DNA from: DATAGF01 sp963835685
GTDB taxonomy: Bacteria > Actinomycetota > Thermoleophilia > Miltoncostaeales > Miltoncostaeaceae
Assembly (NCBI GenBank): GCA_963835685.1
Contig: CAWIGI010000009.1
Location: forward strand, 124,001 to 188,000
DNA length: 64,000 bases
Direction of reading: 5' to 3'
Numbering within the stretch: position 1 is the first letter of the stretch; each line of letters opens with the position of its first letter. Both the position numbers and the translations under genes were made by a program. Positions 30,866-39,055 of this stretch are shown in pieces. The notes beneath the pieces are model-generated. The model searched no databases. It was given only the letters and a program-made list of their open reading frames with translations, and was not told the origin of the DNA.

Positions 30866-33375
30866 TGCGTGCCGGCGGGCACCTTCACGGTCGCCGACCG
30901 CGCCTGCTCGAGGCGCGCCGCCGCCTCCTCGCGCGTCACCTCGCCGCCCTTCTCGCGCTTCCAGATCACGAACCCGCAGCCCGGGTTCTTGCGGCTCTTC
31001 CAGCTCGTGCACCCGAAGGCGCGGCTGTTCTCCACGATCTGCCCCCCGCAGCCCGGCGTCGGGCAGTCGCCGAGCGGCTCCTTCGAGACGGCCGGCGCGG
31101 CGTTCGTCTCGCCGCGGGCGACCATCTGGCGCGCGGTCTCGGCGTCGACCTCGCCCTTGCGCCCGCGCACGCGCTTCCAGATGACGTAGCCGCAGCCCGG
31201 CTCGGAGCGGCTCTTCCAGCTCGTGCAGCCGTAGCTGCGCGAGCGCTCCACGATCTCGCCGCCGCAGCCCGGGCTCGGGCAGGGCCCGATGACCGTGCGC
31301 TGCGCCTCCAGGTCCTTGCTCGAGCGGCCCGCCCTGATGTGCTCGAGGGCCTCCTCGCGCGTGAGCGTGCGGCCGTTCTGCTGCTTCCACAGCGTGTAGC
31401 CGCACCCCGGGTCGTCCTTGCCGCGGTACGTGTTGCAGCCGTAGCTCTTGGGGTACTCGACGATCTGGCCGTCGCAGCCGGGGGTCGGGCAGGGGGCGAG
31501 CGGCTCGCGGTCGACCCTCAGGTCGCCCCGCTCCTTGTCGGCGAACCACGCGACCACCTCGCGCGTGAAGCCGTCGATCTCGTGGCGGAAGTCCTCGGCC
31601 CGCTCCTCGCCGCGCTCGATCCGGTTGAGGCGCTGCTCCCAGCGGCCGGTGAGCTCCGGCGATGTGAGCAGGTGGTCGCCGAGCATCCTCACCAGGCCGA
31701 CGCCCTTCTCGGTGGCCCGCAGGGTGCGCCCCTCGCGCTCGACGTAGTCCGCCTCCACGAGCCGCTCGATGGTGGCGGCGCGGGTGGCCGGCGTGCCGAT
31801 GCCGGCGTCCTTCATGGCCTCGGCCGCCTCGTCGTCGTTGACGAGCTTGCCGGCCGTCTCCATCGCCCGCAGCAGCGTGCCCTCGGAGTAGCGCGCCGGG
31901 GGCTTGGTCTGCTTGGCGAGTGCCTCGGCGTCGGCGCAGCGCACCGTCTGGCCCACGGCGAGCGGCGGGAGGGCCTGCTCCTTCTCCTCGTCCTCCTTGC
32001 CCTCGGCCGGCGCGCTCACCGCCTCGCCGTAGGCCGCGCGCCAGCCGGCCTCGATCATGACCTTGCCGCGGCTGCGGAAGAGGTGGTCGCCCACGCGGGT
32101 CTCGGCCACCGTGCGCTCGAAGCGGGCCGGCGGATGGAAGACCGCGAGGAAGCGCCGCGCGACCATGTCGTAGATCCGCCGCTCGTCGCGGCCGAGGCCC
32201 GACAGGTCGTGGTCGCCCTCCGTGGGGATGATCGCGTGGTGGTCGCCGACCCTCGCGTCGTTGACCACCCGGCCCAGGGGGAGGCGGTCGAGCCCGAGCA
32301 CGTACCTGGCCGCGTCCGCGTACTCCGGCGCCGCCGCGCCGACGCCGCTCGCGACGCCCTTGAGCTGGCCGGCCATGTCGCCGCTCAGGAAGCGCGAGCT
32401 GGTGCGTGGGTAGGTCAGCAGCTTGTGCTGGTCGTAGAGGGCCTGGGCGGCGCTCAGGGTGCGCGTCGCCGAGAAGCCGTGGCGGCTGTTGGCCTCGCGC
32501 TGGAGCGTCGTGAGGTCGTAGAGCAGCGGCGGCTGCTCGACCTGCGGCTTGGTCTCGAGCGACTCCACGACGCCGTCGGCGCCGCGCGCCGCGGCGGCGA
32601 TGGCCTCGGCGGGGGCGGCCTGGGACAGCCGCGTCGTCGAGCCCTCGTGCCAGAGCCCGGTGTAGCCGGCCTCGGCGGACGTCTCGAAGCGCGCCTCGAC
32701 CTCCCAGTAGTCCTGGGGGATGAAGGCGGCGATCGCGAGGTCGCGGTTGACGATCAGCGCGAGCGTCGGCGTCTGGACGCGCCCCAGCGACAGCACCTTT
32801 CGGGCCGAGCCGACCTTCTTGGTGGCGGCGCGGGTGGCGTTCATCCCGACGAGCCAGTCGGCCTCGCTGCGGGCGCGCGCCGCCGCCTCCAGGGGCCGCA
32901 TCGCCTCGTCGTCGCGCAGCGCGTCGAACGCGTCCCGGATGGCGTCCGGCGTCATGGAGCTGAACCAGGCCCGCTTGACCGGCTTGTCGCGCGCGGCCTT
33001 CGGCGCCGTCTCGAGGATGAGCTTGAAGATGAGCTCGCCCTCTCGGCCGGCGTCGCAGGCGTTGACGATCTGGTTGACGTCGGGGCGCTTCATGAGGGCG
33101 TGGAGCGCCTTGAGCTGCTTCGCCGCGCGCGCGTCGCGGGGCCTGTAGCGGAAGCTCTCGGGGAGGATCGGCAGGTCCTCGTACCGCCACGTCTTGTAGC
33201 GGGCGTCATAGCCTTCCGGGTCGATCTGCTCGACCAGGTGGCCGACGGCGTGGGCGACGATCGCGTCCGGGCCCTCCCAGTGGTCGCCGGACTTCTTGGC
33301 GCCGCCGCCGAACAGGGCCTTCGCGACGTCCTGGGCCACGGACGGCTTCTCGCAGATGATGAGGCTTCGGGTCAT
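30862..33375 (-). CDS. topB: DNA topoisomerase III-like (type IA) with three zinc-finger repeats
   Basis: An 837-residue type IA topoisomerase. The Toprim domain starts SLIICEKPSVAQDVAKAL with NACDAGREGELIF, the two-acid motif; the catalytic tyrosine is in LLTYPRTSSRFLS near residue 321. EQPPLLYDLTTLQREAN and DAGIGTPATRAATIERL are family blocks. From residue 620 on there are three tetracysteine repeats of about 65 residues (CPTPGC..., CPSPGC..., CPTPGC...), each with GC.T.W/GCGY.IWK. The length and the KPSVAQD start are those of TopB rather than TopA. ATG 33375; a reading frame continues upstream only as antisense of pfp. TAACCT ends about 10 bases before the ATG. Confidence 0.92.
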   Translation of the reverse strand: MTRSLIICEKPSVAQDVAKALFGGGAKKSGDHWEGPDAIVAHAVGHLVEQIDPEGYDARYKTWRYEDLPILPESFRYRPRDARAAKQLKALHALMKRPDVNQIVNACDAGREGELIFKLILETAPKAARDKPVKRAWFSSMTPDAIRDAFDALRDDEAMRPLEAAARARSEADWLVGMNATRAATKKVGSARKVLSLGRVQTPTLALIVNRDLAIAAFIPQDYWEVEARFETSAEAGYTGLWHEGSTTRLSQAAPAEAIAAAARGADGVVESLETKPQVEQPPLLYDLTTLQREANSRHGFSATRTLSAAQALYDQHKLLTYPRTSSRFLSGDMAGQLKGVASGVGAAAPEYADAARYVLGLDRLPLGRVVNDARVGDHHAIIPTEGDHDLSGLGRDERRIYDMVARRFLAVFHPPARFERTVAETRVGDHLFRSRGKVMIEAGWRAAYGEAVSAPAEGKEDEEKEQALPPLAVGQTVRCADAEALAKQTKPPARYSEGTLLRAMETAGKLVNDDEAAEAMKDAGIGTPATRAATIERLVEADYVEREGRTLRATEKGVGLVRMLGDHLLTSPELTGRWEQRLNRIERGEERAEDFRHEIDGFTREVVAWFADKERGDLRVDREPLAPCPTPGCDGQIVEYPKSYGCNTYRGKDDPGCGYTLWKQQNGRTLTREEALEHIRAGRSSKDLEAQRTVIGPCPSPGCGGEIVERSRSYGCTSWKSRSEPGCGYVIWKRVRGRKGEVDAETARQMVARGETNAAPAVSKEPLGDCPTPGCGGQIVENSRAFGCTSWKSRKNPGCGFVIWKREKGGEVTREEAAARLEQARSATVKVPAGTQ

Positions 33376-33434
33376 TCGGCGGGTGAGGTTAGCACCGCCC
33401 CCCGGCGGGATGTCCAAGCCGTTCCGGACGGGCC

Positions 33435-34469
33435 CTAGGGGCCCGAGACGACCTCCTCGACCCGCAGCCAGACCCGCTCGGGCACCGTCTTGAGCTCGCT
33501 GAGGGCCTCGGCCAGGGGGACGTTGACGACCCGGTCGCCCCGCAGCGCGGCCATCCTCCCGAAGCCCCCCTCGGCCACCAGCTCGGCGGCCCGCATCCCG
33601 TACCGCGTCGCCAGCGCGCGATCGAAGGCGATGGGCGTCCCGCCGCGCTGGACGTGCCCGAGGACGACCGCCCGCGCCTCGGCGCCGGTCCCCTCGGAGA
33701 TGCGCTCGGCGAGGGTCTCGGCGACGCCGGCCTTGGCCAGCTGCCGGTGGCCGAACTCGTCGATCGCCCCCTCGCCATCCTGCCCCGCGAGCTCGACGCC
33801 CTCGCTGACGACGACGATCGCGTACCCGCGCCCGCGCTCGCGCCGGCCGCGGATCCGCTCGCAGACCGCCTCGACCGAGGGGGGCCGCTCGGGGATCAGG
33901 ATGGCGTGGGCGCCGCCGGCGAGCCCCGCCTCCAGCGCGATCCACCCGGCGTGCCGTCCCATCACCTCCACGACGAGCACGCGGTCGTGCGACTCGGCCG
34001 TCGTGTGGAGCCGGTCGATGGCGTCCGACGCGATCTGCACCGCCGTCCAGAAGCCGAAGGTGTAGTCGGTGCCCGACAGGTCGTTGTCGATGGTCTTGGG
34101 CACGCCCACGACCGGGAGCCCGTGCTCCCCGTGCAGCCGCCGCGCCACGCCGAGGGTGTCCTCGCCGCCGATCGCGACGAGCGCGTCCAGGCCGAGGTCG
34201 GCGAACGCGCGCGCGCACTCCTCGCCGCCGCCCTCCTCCTTGAAGGGGTTGGTGCGAGAGCTTCCCAGGATCGTGCCGCCGCGCGTCAGGATGCCGGCGA
34301 CGACGTCCCGGTCGAGCGGCGTCGTCTCGCGCTGCAGGAGGCCGCGCCACCCCCGGCGCAGGCCCACGTGCTCGTGCCCGTGCTCGCGCCCGCCCACGCG
34401 CACCAGCGCGCGGATGACCGCGTTCAGCCCGGGGCAGTCGCCTCCGCCGGTGAGCACTCCGACGCGCAT
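33435..34469 (-). CDS. pfp: PPi-dependent 6-phosphofructokinase
   Basis: A 344-residue phosphofructokinase. GVLTGGGDCPGLNAVIRA opens the Rossmann half. The phosphate-donor signature is GGEDTLGVA with Asp at the position that is Gly (GGDGS/GGEGT) in ATP enzymes, and PKTIDNDLSGTDYTFGF carries Lys at the second discriminating site. Asp plus Lys is the pattern of PPi-dependent enzymes such as that of Amycolatopsis, so fructose-6-P + PPi to fructose-1,6-bisP + Pi, reversibly, is predicted. MGRHAGWIALEAGLAGG and LGHVQRGGTP are conserved. ATG 34469; a PAP2 gene ends 10 bases upstream on the same strand. Confidence 0.85.
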   Translation of the reverse strand: MRVGVLTGGGDCPGLNAVIRALVRVGGREHGHEHVGLRRGWRGLLQRETTPLDRDVVAGILTRGGTILGSSRTNPFKEEGGGEECARAFADLGLDALVAIGGEDTLGVARRLHGEHGLPVVGVPKTIDNDLSGTDYTFGFWTAVQIASDAIDRLHTTAESHDRVLVVEVMGRHAGWIALEAGLAGGAHAILIPERPPSVEAVCERIRGRRERGRGYAIVVVSEGVELAGQDGEGAIDEFGHRQLAKAGVAETLAERISEGTGAEARAVVLGHVQRGGTPIAFDRALATRYGMRAAELVAEGGFGRMAALRGDRVVNVPLAEALSELKTVPERVWLRVEEVVSGP

Positions 34470-34479
34470 CCGCACGACA

Positions 34480-35328
34480 CTACCGGGCCGCGCGCTGCAC
34501 GAGTCCGGCGACGAGCGCGGCGAGGACCGCGCCCGCCGCCGCACAGGCCGCCGACGCGGCGGCGAAGGCCGTCCGGTCGTCCACGACCGCCACCAGGTCG
34601 AGGCGCGAGCCGGCCGCGGCGGCCACCACCGCGCCGAATCCCAGGGCGAGGGCGACGGCCACCGCCCCCCCGGCCCGGACGGCCTGGCGCGAGGTCGGGC
34701 GGCGGGGGCGCAGCTCACCGGCGCCGGGGGCGGCCGCCAGCACGGCGGCGACGAGCGCGGCCCACGCGACGGTCACGAGGTAGGCGCCCACCACGTCGCT
34801 CGGGCGGTGCCAGTCGAGGGCGATCACGGCCACGCCGACGCCGACCGCGTAGGCCGCGCCCACCAGGGTCGCCAGCGGCCGCAGGGCCGGCGGCGCCACC
34901 AGCACGAGCGCCATCGCGAGCGACATCGCGACGGTGACATGGCCGCTCGGATAGCTGCCGCCCTCCGGCCCGAACGGCCCGGTGCGGCCGAGCTCGGCCT
35001 TCAGGTACTGCGTGGTGAGGTTGGCGCCCAGGACGATGACGCCCGCGCCCAGCGCGAGGCGCGGGCGCCCCCGCAACAGCGCGACAGCCATGATGGCGAT
35101 GCCCAGGAAGGCGAGCGAGGAGATGCTGATCGTGTCGAGCAGGTCGCTCGTCTCGTCGAACGCGCGCGACCCCTCGCGCAGGTCGCCCTTGGCGGCGTCG
35201 TCCAGGCGCCGGCCCCCGGCCGTGCGCACGGCCAGGAGGTAGACGAGCGCGACGCCCAGCGCCGCGGCGGCCGCGAGGCCGCCCAGCGCGGCCGCGATGG
35301 GGGACGACGGCGGTCTGCTGGGCGGCAC
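34480..35328 (-). CDS. PAP2-superfamily membrane phosphatase
   Basis: A 282-residue integral membrane phosphatase. Acid phosphatase motifs are KAELGRTGPFG (C1), SYPSGHVT (C2, PSGH) and ALDWHRPSDVVGA (C3, HR..sD) in the right order, within four or five transmembrane helices; a further helical pair follows at the C-terminus. Undecaprenyl-PP, phosphatidic acid or another lipid phosphate may be the substrate. ATG start; it ends 10 bases before pfp, giving a PAP2-pfp operon. Confidence 0.88.
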   Translation of the reverse strand: MPPSRPPSSPIAAALGGLAAAAALGVALVYLLAVRTAGGRRLDDAAKGDLREGSRAFDETSDLLDTISISSLAFLGIAIMAVALLRGRPRLALGAGVIVLGANLTTQYLKAELGRTGPFGPEGGSYPSGHVTVAMSLAMALVLVAPPALRPLATLVGAAYAVGVGVAVIALDWHRPSDVVGAYLVTVAWAALVAAVLAAAPGAGELRPRRPTSRQAVRAGGAVAVALALGFGAVVAAAAGSRLDLVAVVDDRTAFAAASAACAAAGAVLAALVAGLVQRAAR

Positions 35329-35396
35329 CCCCGGAAATGTAGGGCGTACCCCGGAGCCCCCGGCATGCGGGGGTTGCGCCCGGGAGTGGAGCGCGC

Positions 35397-35648
35397 TTGC
35401 ATTCGCCCACGCAGCCCATCGCCTCCTCCTCGGAGCCGGACCTCCGCCACGGCCTCGCGGTCGCCGCCGCCCTCGCCGCGGCGGCGGGCATCGCGGCCTG
35501 GGCGCTGGCGCGGCGCGCCCGCCGGGCCGAGCGCGAGCGCGTGGCGGCGGCGGCCGCCGGCAACGGCGCCGTCGACCGGGTGGAGGAGGCCTCCCTCGGG
35601 TCCTTCCCGGCCTCGGACGCTCCCGGCTGGGGCGGCGCCGGGCTCTAG
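35397..35648 (+). CDS. Small membrane-anchored protein with conserved SFPASD tail
   Basis: An 83-residue protein with one membrane helix (LAVAAALAAAAGIAAWALA), a basic stop-transfer RRARRAERER and the tail DRVEEASLGSFPASDAPGW. The E-A-S-x-x-SFPASDxP element recurs at the C-terminus of many small bacterial proteins of unknown function. Start is TTG 35397; no better start is visible. The TAG stop overlaps the convergent gene's stop in a shared CTAG. Confidence 0.7.
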   Translation: MHSPTQPIASSSEPDLRHGLAVAAALAAAAGIAAWALARRARRAERERVAAAAAGNGAVDRVEEASLGSFPASDAPGWGGAGL

Positions 35649-35935
35649 GAGGCCGAGGGCTCGACCCCGCAGCGCAGGTCGACCGGCTCGCCGCCGGCGG
35701 CGAGCGACTCGCCCGCGCGCAGCGGCCCCGCGACCACCCCCGGCGCCACGGGCCCGAGGTCGGCGATCCGCATCTTGGCCCGGCAGACCGGTTGCGCGAC
35801 GCCCGCGAAGGCGTCCTCGGCGAGCCGGCGCGCCTCCTCGGCCCCGGCCGCCGCGACGACGACCTGCTCGTGCTGGAGCGGCCCGTCCCAGCCGCTGGTC
35901 GCGGCGAACAGGCGCAGGGGGGCGTCGGCGTCCAC
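35645..35935 (-). CDS. Hypothetical 96-residue protein
   Basis: Not recognised. MDADAPLRLFAATSGWDGPLQHEQVVVAAAGAEEARRLAEDAFAGVAQPVCRAKMRIADLGPVAPGVVAGPLRAGES reads as a small beta-alpha-beta domain with a central helix EEARRLAEDAFAG. It is probably cytosolic. Codon third positions are GC-rich in this frame. Its stop shares CTAG with the convergent SFPASD gene. ATG start without strong ribosome binding site. Confidence 0.55.
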   Translation of the reverse strand: MDADAPLRLFAATSGWDGPLQHEQVVVAAAGAEEARRLAEDAFAGVAQPVCRAKMRIADLGPVAPGVVAGPLRAGESLAAGGEPVDLRCGVEPSAS

Positions 35936-35971
35936 GCCCCAACGGTATCGCAGCCGCCGCCGCCGCCGGCC

Positions 35972-36488
35972 TCAGGCTCCGCCGAACCGCCAGCGCGTCT
36001 GGCTGTACACGTCCCCCTTGTCGAAGGCGAACGCCTTGGCCGGCGCGATCTCGAAGACCAGCGCCGACCCGGCCGAGTGGGCGAAGGCGCCGTCGCGCAC
36101 GTCGAAGCGCCAGTCCTCCCCGTACTTGGCGACCCACGCGTCGGCCAGGCGGCGCAGCCGCGCCTCGTCGCTGACGCGCACCGCCTCGCCCTCGATCACC
36201 ACGTCGAGCCCGCCCGCCGCGTCGCTGCCGGCGATCAGGGCGCAGAGCGGGCTCCGCGCCATGTTGCGCGCCTTCTGCTCGTCCGGGCCCGTGCAGAAGT
36301 GCGCCGCGTCGTCCAGCCACACCGACAGCAGCGGGGTGACGTGGGGGCGGCCGTTCGGCCGCACGGTCGAACAGCCAGTAGACCTCGGCGCCCGCGAAGC
36401 GGTCGCGCGCCCGCTCCCACGGCGTCGCGGCCGCCCCCTCGCTGCTGTACCGGGCGTCGAGCTCGCCCGCCGGGATCGCGCCTGACAT
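35972..36488 (-). pseudogene. Pyridoxamine 5'-phosphate oxidase-family protein, one frameshift
   Basis: About 171 residues of a split-barrel flavin/F420-binding protein. MSGAIPAGELDARYSSEGAAATPWERARDRFAGAEVYWL is followed, in the next frame, by STVRPNGRPHVTPLLSVWLDDAAHFCTGPDEQKARNM, the standard PNPOx core, and ends VFEIAPAKAFAFDKGDVYSQTRWRF. The break is an extra base near 36369 (GTCGAACAG on the forward strand; coding CTGTTCGACC for CTGTCGACC). Length 3n+1. ATG 36488 has AGGAGGAG upstream. F420-dependent reductase or general stress protein are the alternatives; a sequence error is likely. Confidence 0.85.
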
Positions 36489-36639
36489 CGCTCCTCCTCT
36501 CGTCGCCGTCCTATGACCCGCCGGATCGCCGCAACTCATCGCTGCAACGCGCGGCGGGGATCCGCAACGCCGTGCGGTTGTCAGGACGGCCGCCTCGATG
36601 TCTCATACCCAGCACGGCGGATTCGGCGCGGAGGGGGCG

Positions 36640-37671
36640 ATGAGGCTCGGTCGTGGCGCGGCGCTGGCGGGAGGCTGCCTCGTCGCCGCGGCGATCCTCC
36701 CCGCTGCGGCGGCCGCCCAGGCCCAGCCGGTCTGGAACCTCCGGGTGGCGTCCTTCAAGGCGCCCTCGTCCGTGCATCTCGGCGAGCGGGCCCAGATCTC
36801 CGGCCGCGTGGCCCCCAAGGCCGCCGTCCCCGTGCTGATCGAGCGCCTCGAGGGCACGACCTGGACGCCCCTGGTCACCCTGCGCTCGCGGCGGAACGGG
36901 CGCTTCGCCGCCAAGGTGCCGCTGCGCACGCCGGGGAGCCTGCGCGCCAGCCTGCAGGCGCCCGACGACACGGTGGTCTCCAGCCGGCGCCGTTTCGTCG
37001 GCGTCCGGCGCCGCGTGGCCCTCCGGGTGCGGGCGATCGAGTACCAGCAGATCGCGGGCCACCCCTTCAGGGCGACGGGCCGCGTCTCGCACGCGGCGGA
37101 GGGCGAGACGGCGATCCTCGAGGGATCGGTGAACGGGGGCAAGTTCCGGTCGCTGAAGCGCCTCAAGTTGCGCTCCGGGAAGGTGCGGACCACCGTCGCG
37201 CCCCCGCGCGGCGGGCGCTGGCGCTTCCGCCTGGTGGCCCCGCCGCGGCCCGGGCTCGACTCGGGCGGCGCCGCCTCGGCGACCGCGATGACCGTCGCCG
37301 GGACGAACCCGCACGGGGTCCCGGCGTCGGCCCCGCATTACCTGGTGCAGAAGATCGGGGAGATGTCGCTCTACTACTACCAGCGCGGGAAGCTGGTGAG
37401 GCTCTTCCCGGTGGTCTTCGGCGCCCCCTCGACGCCCACCCCGATCGGCTCCTTCCGCGTCTACTCCAAGACGGCGGGGCCGAGCGGCGCCTTCGGGCCG
37501 CTGGTGCTCTGGTACCACCGCGGCTACGGGATCCACGGGACCAACCAGGAGTACCTGCTCGCCCGCTCCTGGCGCTACTACTCGCACGGCTGCACCCGCA
37601 ACTACAACGCGAACATCATCTGGCTCTGGGGGCGCGTGCCGGTGGGGACGCCGGTGAGAAACATCTCCTGA
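36640..37671 (+). CDS. L,D-transpeptidase (YkuD) with N-terminal beta domain
   Basis: A 343-residue exported enzyme that cross-links or modifies peptidoglycan. The start is ATG 36640, with GGAGGGGG 2 bases upstream and a clear signal peptide (RLGRGAALAGGCLVAAAILPAAAAA); an ATG 42 bases earlier has no such site. Residues 35-215 are two beta-sandwich repeats (IEYQQIAGHPFRATGRVS... resembling Ig-like YkuD partners). The catalytic domain holds HYLVQKIGEMSLYYY, IHGTNQEYLL and the nucleophile motif SHGCTRNYN (SHGCxR). Length is typical of secreted L,D-transpeptidases. Confidence 0.9.
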   Translation: MRLGRGAALAGGCLVAAAILPAAAAAQAQPVWNLRVASFKAPSSVHLGERAQISGRVAPKAAVPVLIERLEGTTWTPLVTLRSRRNGRFAAKVPLRTPGSLRASLQAPDDTVVSSRRRFVGVRRRVALRVRAIEYQQIAGHPFRATGRVSHAAEGETAILEGSVNGGKFRSLKRLKLRSGKVRTTVAPPRGGRWRFRLVAPPRPGLDSGGAASATAMTVAGTNPHGVPASAPHYLVQKIGEMSLYYYQRGKLVRLFPVVFGAPSTPTPIGSFRVYSKTAGPSGAFGPLVLWYHRGYGIHGTNQEYLLARSWRYYSHGCTRNYNANIIWLWGRVPVGTPVRNIS

Positions 37672-37712
37672 GCGGGGTGCCCGCGCCCCCGGGGCGCGGG
37701 CCGCGGGGGTGG

Positions 37713-37718
37713 TAACGT
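37713..37718 (+). promoter_or_regulatory. -10 element TAACGT, 8 bases before the start
   Basis: TAACGT is followed by CGGCCCCC and ATG 37727; leaderless spacing. Confidence 0.4.
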
Positions 37719-37726
37719 CGGCCCCC

Positions 37727-38998
37727 ATGCGCAGGGTGCCCCTCGCCCTCGCCGCCCCCCTCTCCGCGTGCGCGCTCGCGCTGGCCCCGGCCACGGGGGC
37801 GGCGGAGTGGAGCGCGCCCGCACGGGTGTCGCCGGCGGACCGGGCCAGCTACTCCTCGGCCGCGGTCGCGGCCGGGCCGGGCGGGGCGGCGCTCGCCGCA
37901 TGGGTCCGCGTGCCCGCGGGCGCGCCGCGGGCCGCCGGGCGGGTGCAGCTCGCGGCGCGAGGGCGCGGCCGCGGGTGGTCCCGCCCCACGATCCTCTCGG
38001 GACGGGGCGCCTCGCGACCGCGGGTGGCGCTGAACGCGCGCGGGGACGCCGTCGCCGCCTGGCTCAACGGGCGCCTCATCGTGGCGGCCGCCCGGCGCGG
38101 TCCGCGGGGCCCCTGGATGCCCGGCCGGGTCGGCGAGGCCGGGGCGCCGGTGCAGGAGCTGCTGGTCGCGGTCGACCGCCGAGGCCGTCCCACGGCGGCC
38201 TGGGTCGAACGGCGCGACGGCGGGTTCCATGTGCGGCTCGCGACGGCGGGCGCCCCGGGCGCCGAGTGGGTGATCCGGACGGCGCGTCTCGCGACCCCGG
38301 GCCCGGAGCCGCCCGCGGTCGCGCTCAGCCCCGGGAAGGGGGCGCTGGCCGCCTGGCTTGACGACGACCGCGTGCTGGCCTCCCGCACCGTCGCCGGCGC
38401 GTTCGAGCGGCCGGTGGAGATGTCGGACCCCGCGGCCTCGGGGCCGGGAATCGCCCTCGGCGGCTCGGGCGCCGCGCTGGCCTCCTGGAGCGTGCGCCTG
38501 CCGGGCGGCTCGCGGGTGCTGCAGGCCGCCGGCAGGCCCGCGGCCGCGCCGCGCTGGGGGGCGGCCGAGGACGTCGGCATCGGCGGCGAGCCGGTGGTCG
38601 CGGTGAACGAGTTCGGCGACGCGATCGTCGTCTGGGGCAGCGGCGAGCCGGACGGCGAGCCGGCCGTGGAGGCCAGCACGCGGAGCCGGGGCGGTCTGTG
38701 GCGGGCCTCGACGGTCGTGGCGCCGCGGGAATGCCGGTGCGAGTTGAGCGCCGCCGCGGCGGCCGTCGACGGCACCGGCCGCGCGGTCGTCTCGTGGCGC
38801 CGGGACGAGGGCACCGCACACGGCGGCGGCGTCGCAGCGCTCCCCGCCGACGGCGACCGCTGGGAACCGGCGGGCGTCCCGGCGGGCCGCCTCGCCGCCG
38901 CGCCGGCCGTCGGCGCGGCTCCGACCGCCGGGACCGCAGCGGCGTGGTCGACCGCGGGACCCGGCGGGGAGGTCCGCGCCGTTCTGGGCTCGGGCTGA
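37727..38998 (+). CDS. Secreted beta-propeller-like repeat protein
   Basis: A 423-residue exported protein with signal peptide MRRVPLALAAPLSACALALAPATGA. The body is about seven repeats of some 50 residues with the core '(V)AL...G.A.AAW......V..A', e.g. VALNARGDAVAAWLNGRLIVAAAR, LLVAVDRRGRPTAAWVERRDGG and VVAVNEFGDAIVVWGSGEPDGE. This is like the sialidase/exo-alpha propellers of uncertain function common in this group. No catalytic residues are recognised. The start is decided by a -10 element 8 bases before ATG 37727. Confidence 0.7.
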   Translation: MRRVPLALAAPLSACALALAPATGAAEWSAPARVSPADRASYSSAAVAAGPGGAALAAWVRVPAGAPRAAGRVQLAARGRGRGWSRPTILSGRGASRPRVALNARGDAVAAWLNGRLIVAAARRGPRGPWMPGRVGEAGAPVQELLVAVDRRGRPTAAWVERRDGGFHVRLATAGAPGAEWVIRTARLATPGPEPPAVALSPGKGALAAWLDDDRVLASRTVAGAFERPVEMSDPAASGPGIALGGSGAALASWSVRLPGGSRVLQAAGRPAAAPRWGAAEDVGIGGEPVVAVNEFGDAIVVWGSGEPDGEPAVEASTRSRGGLWRASTVVAPRECRCELSAAAAAVDGTGRAVVSWRRDEGTAHGGGVAALPADGDRWEPAGVPAGRLAAAPAVGAAPTAGTAAAWSTAGPGGEVRAVLGSG

Positions 38999-39055
38999 CG
39001 CTCCCCCTTCGGGCGGTTGGATTCCGCCGGCCGGGCTGCTTCGATACCCGCCGGA

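Noticed and set aside
33376..34350. Extension of the topoisomerase reading frame upstream of its ATG
   Set aside because: It is a shadow of pfp on the same strand in another frame, without domain sense.
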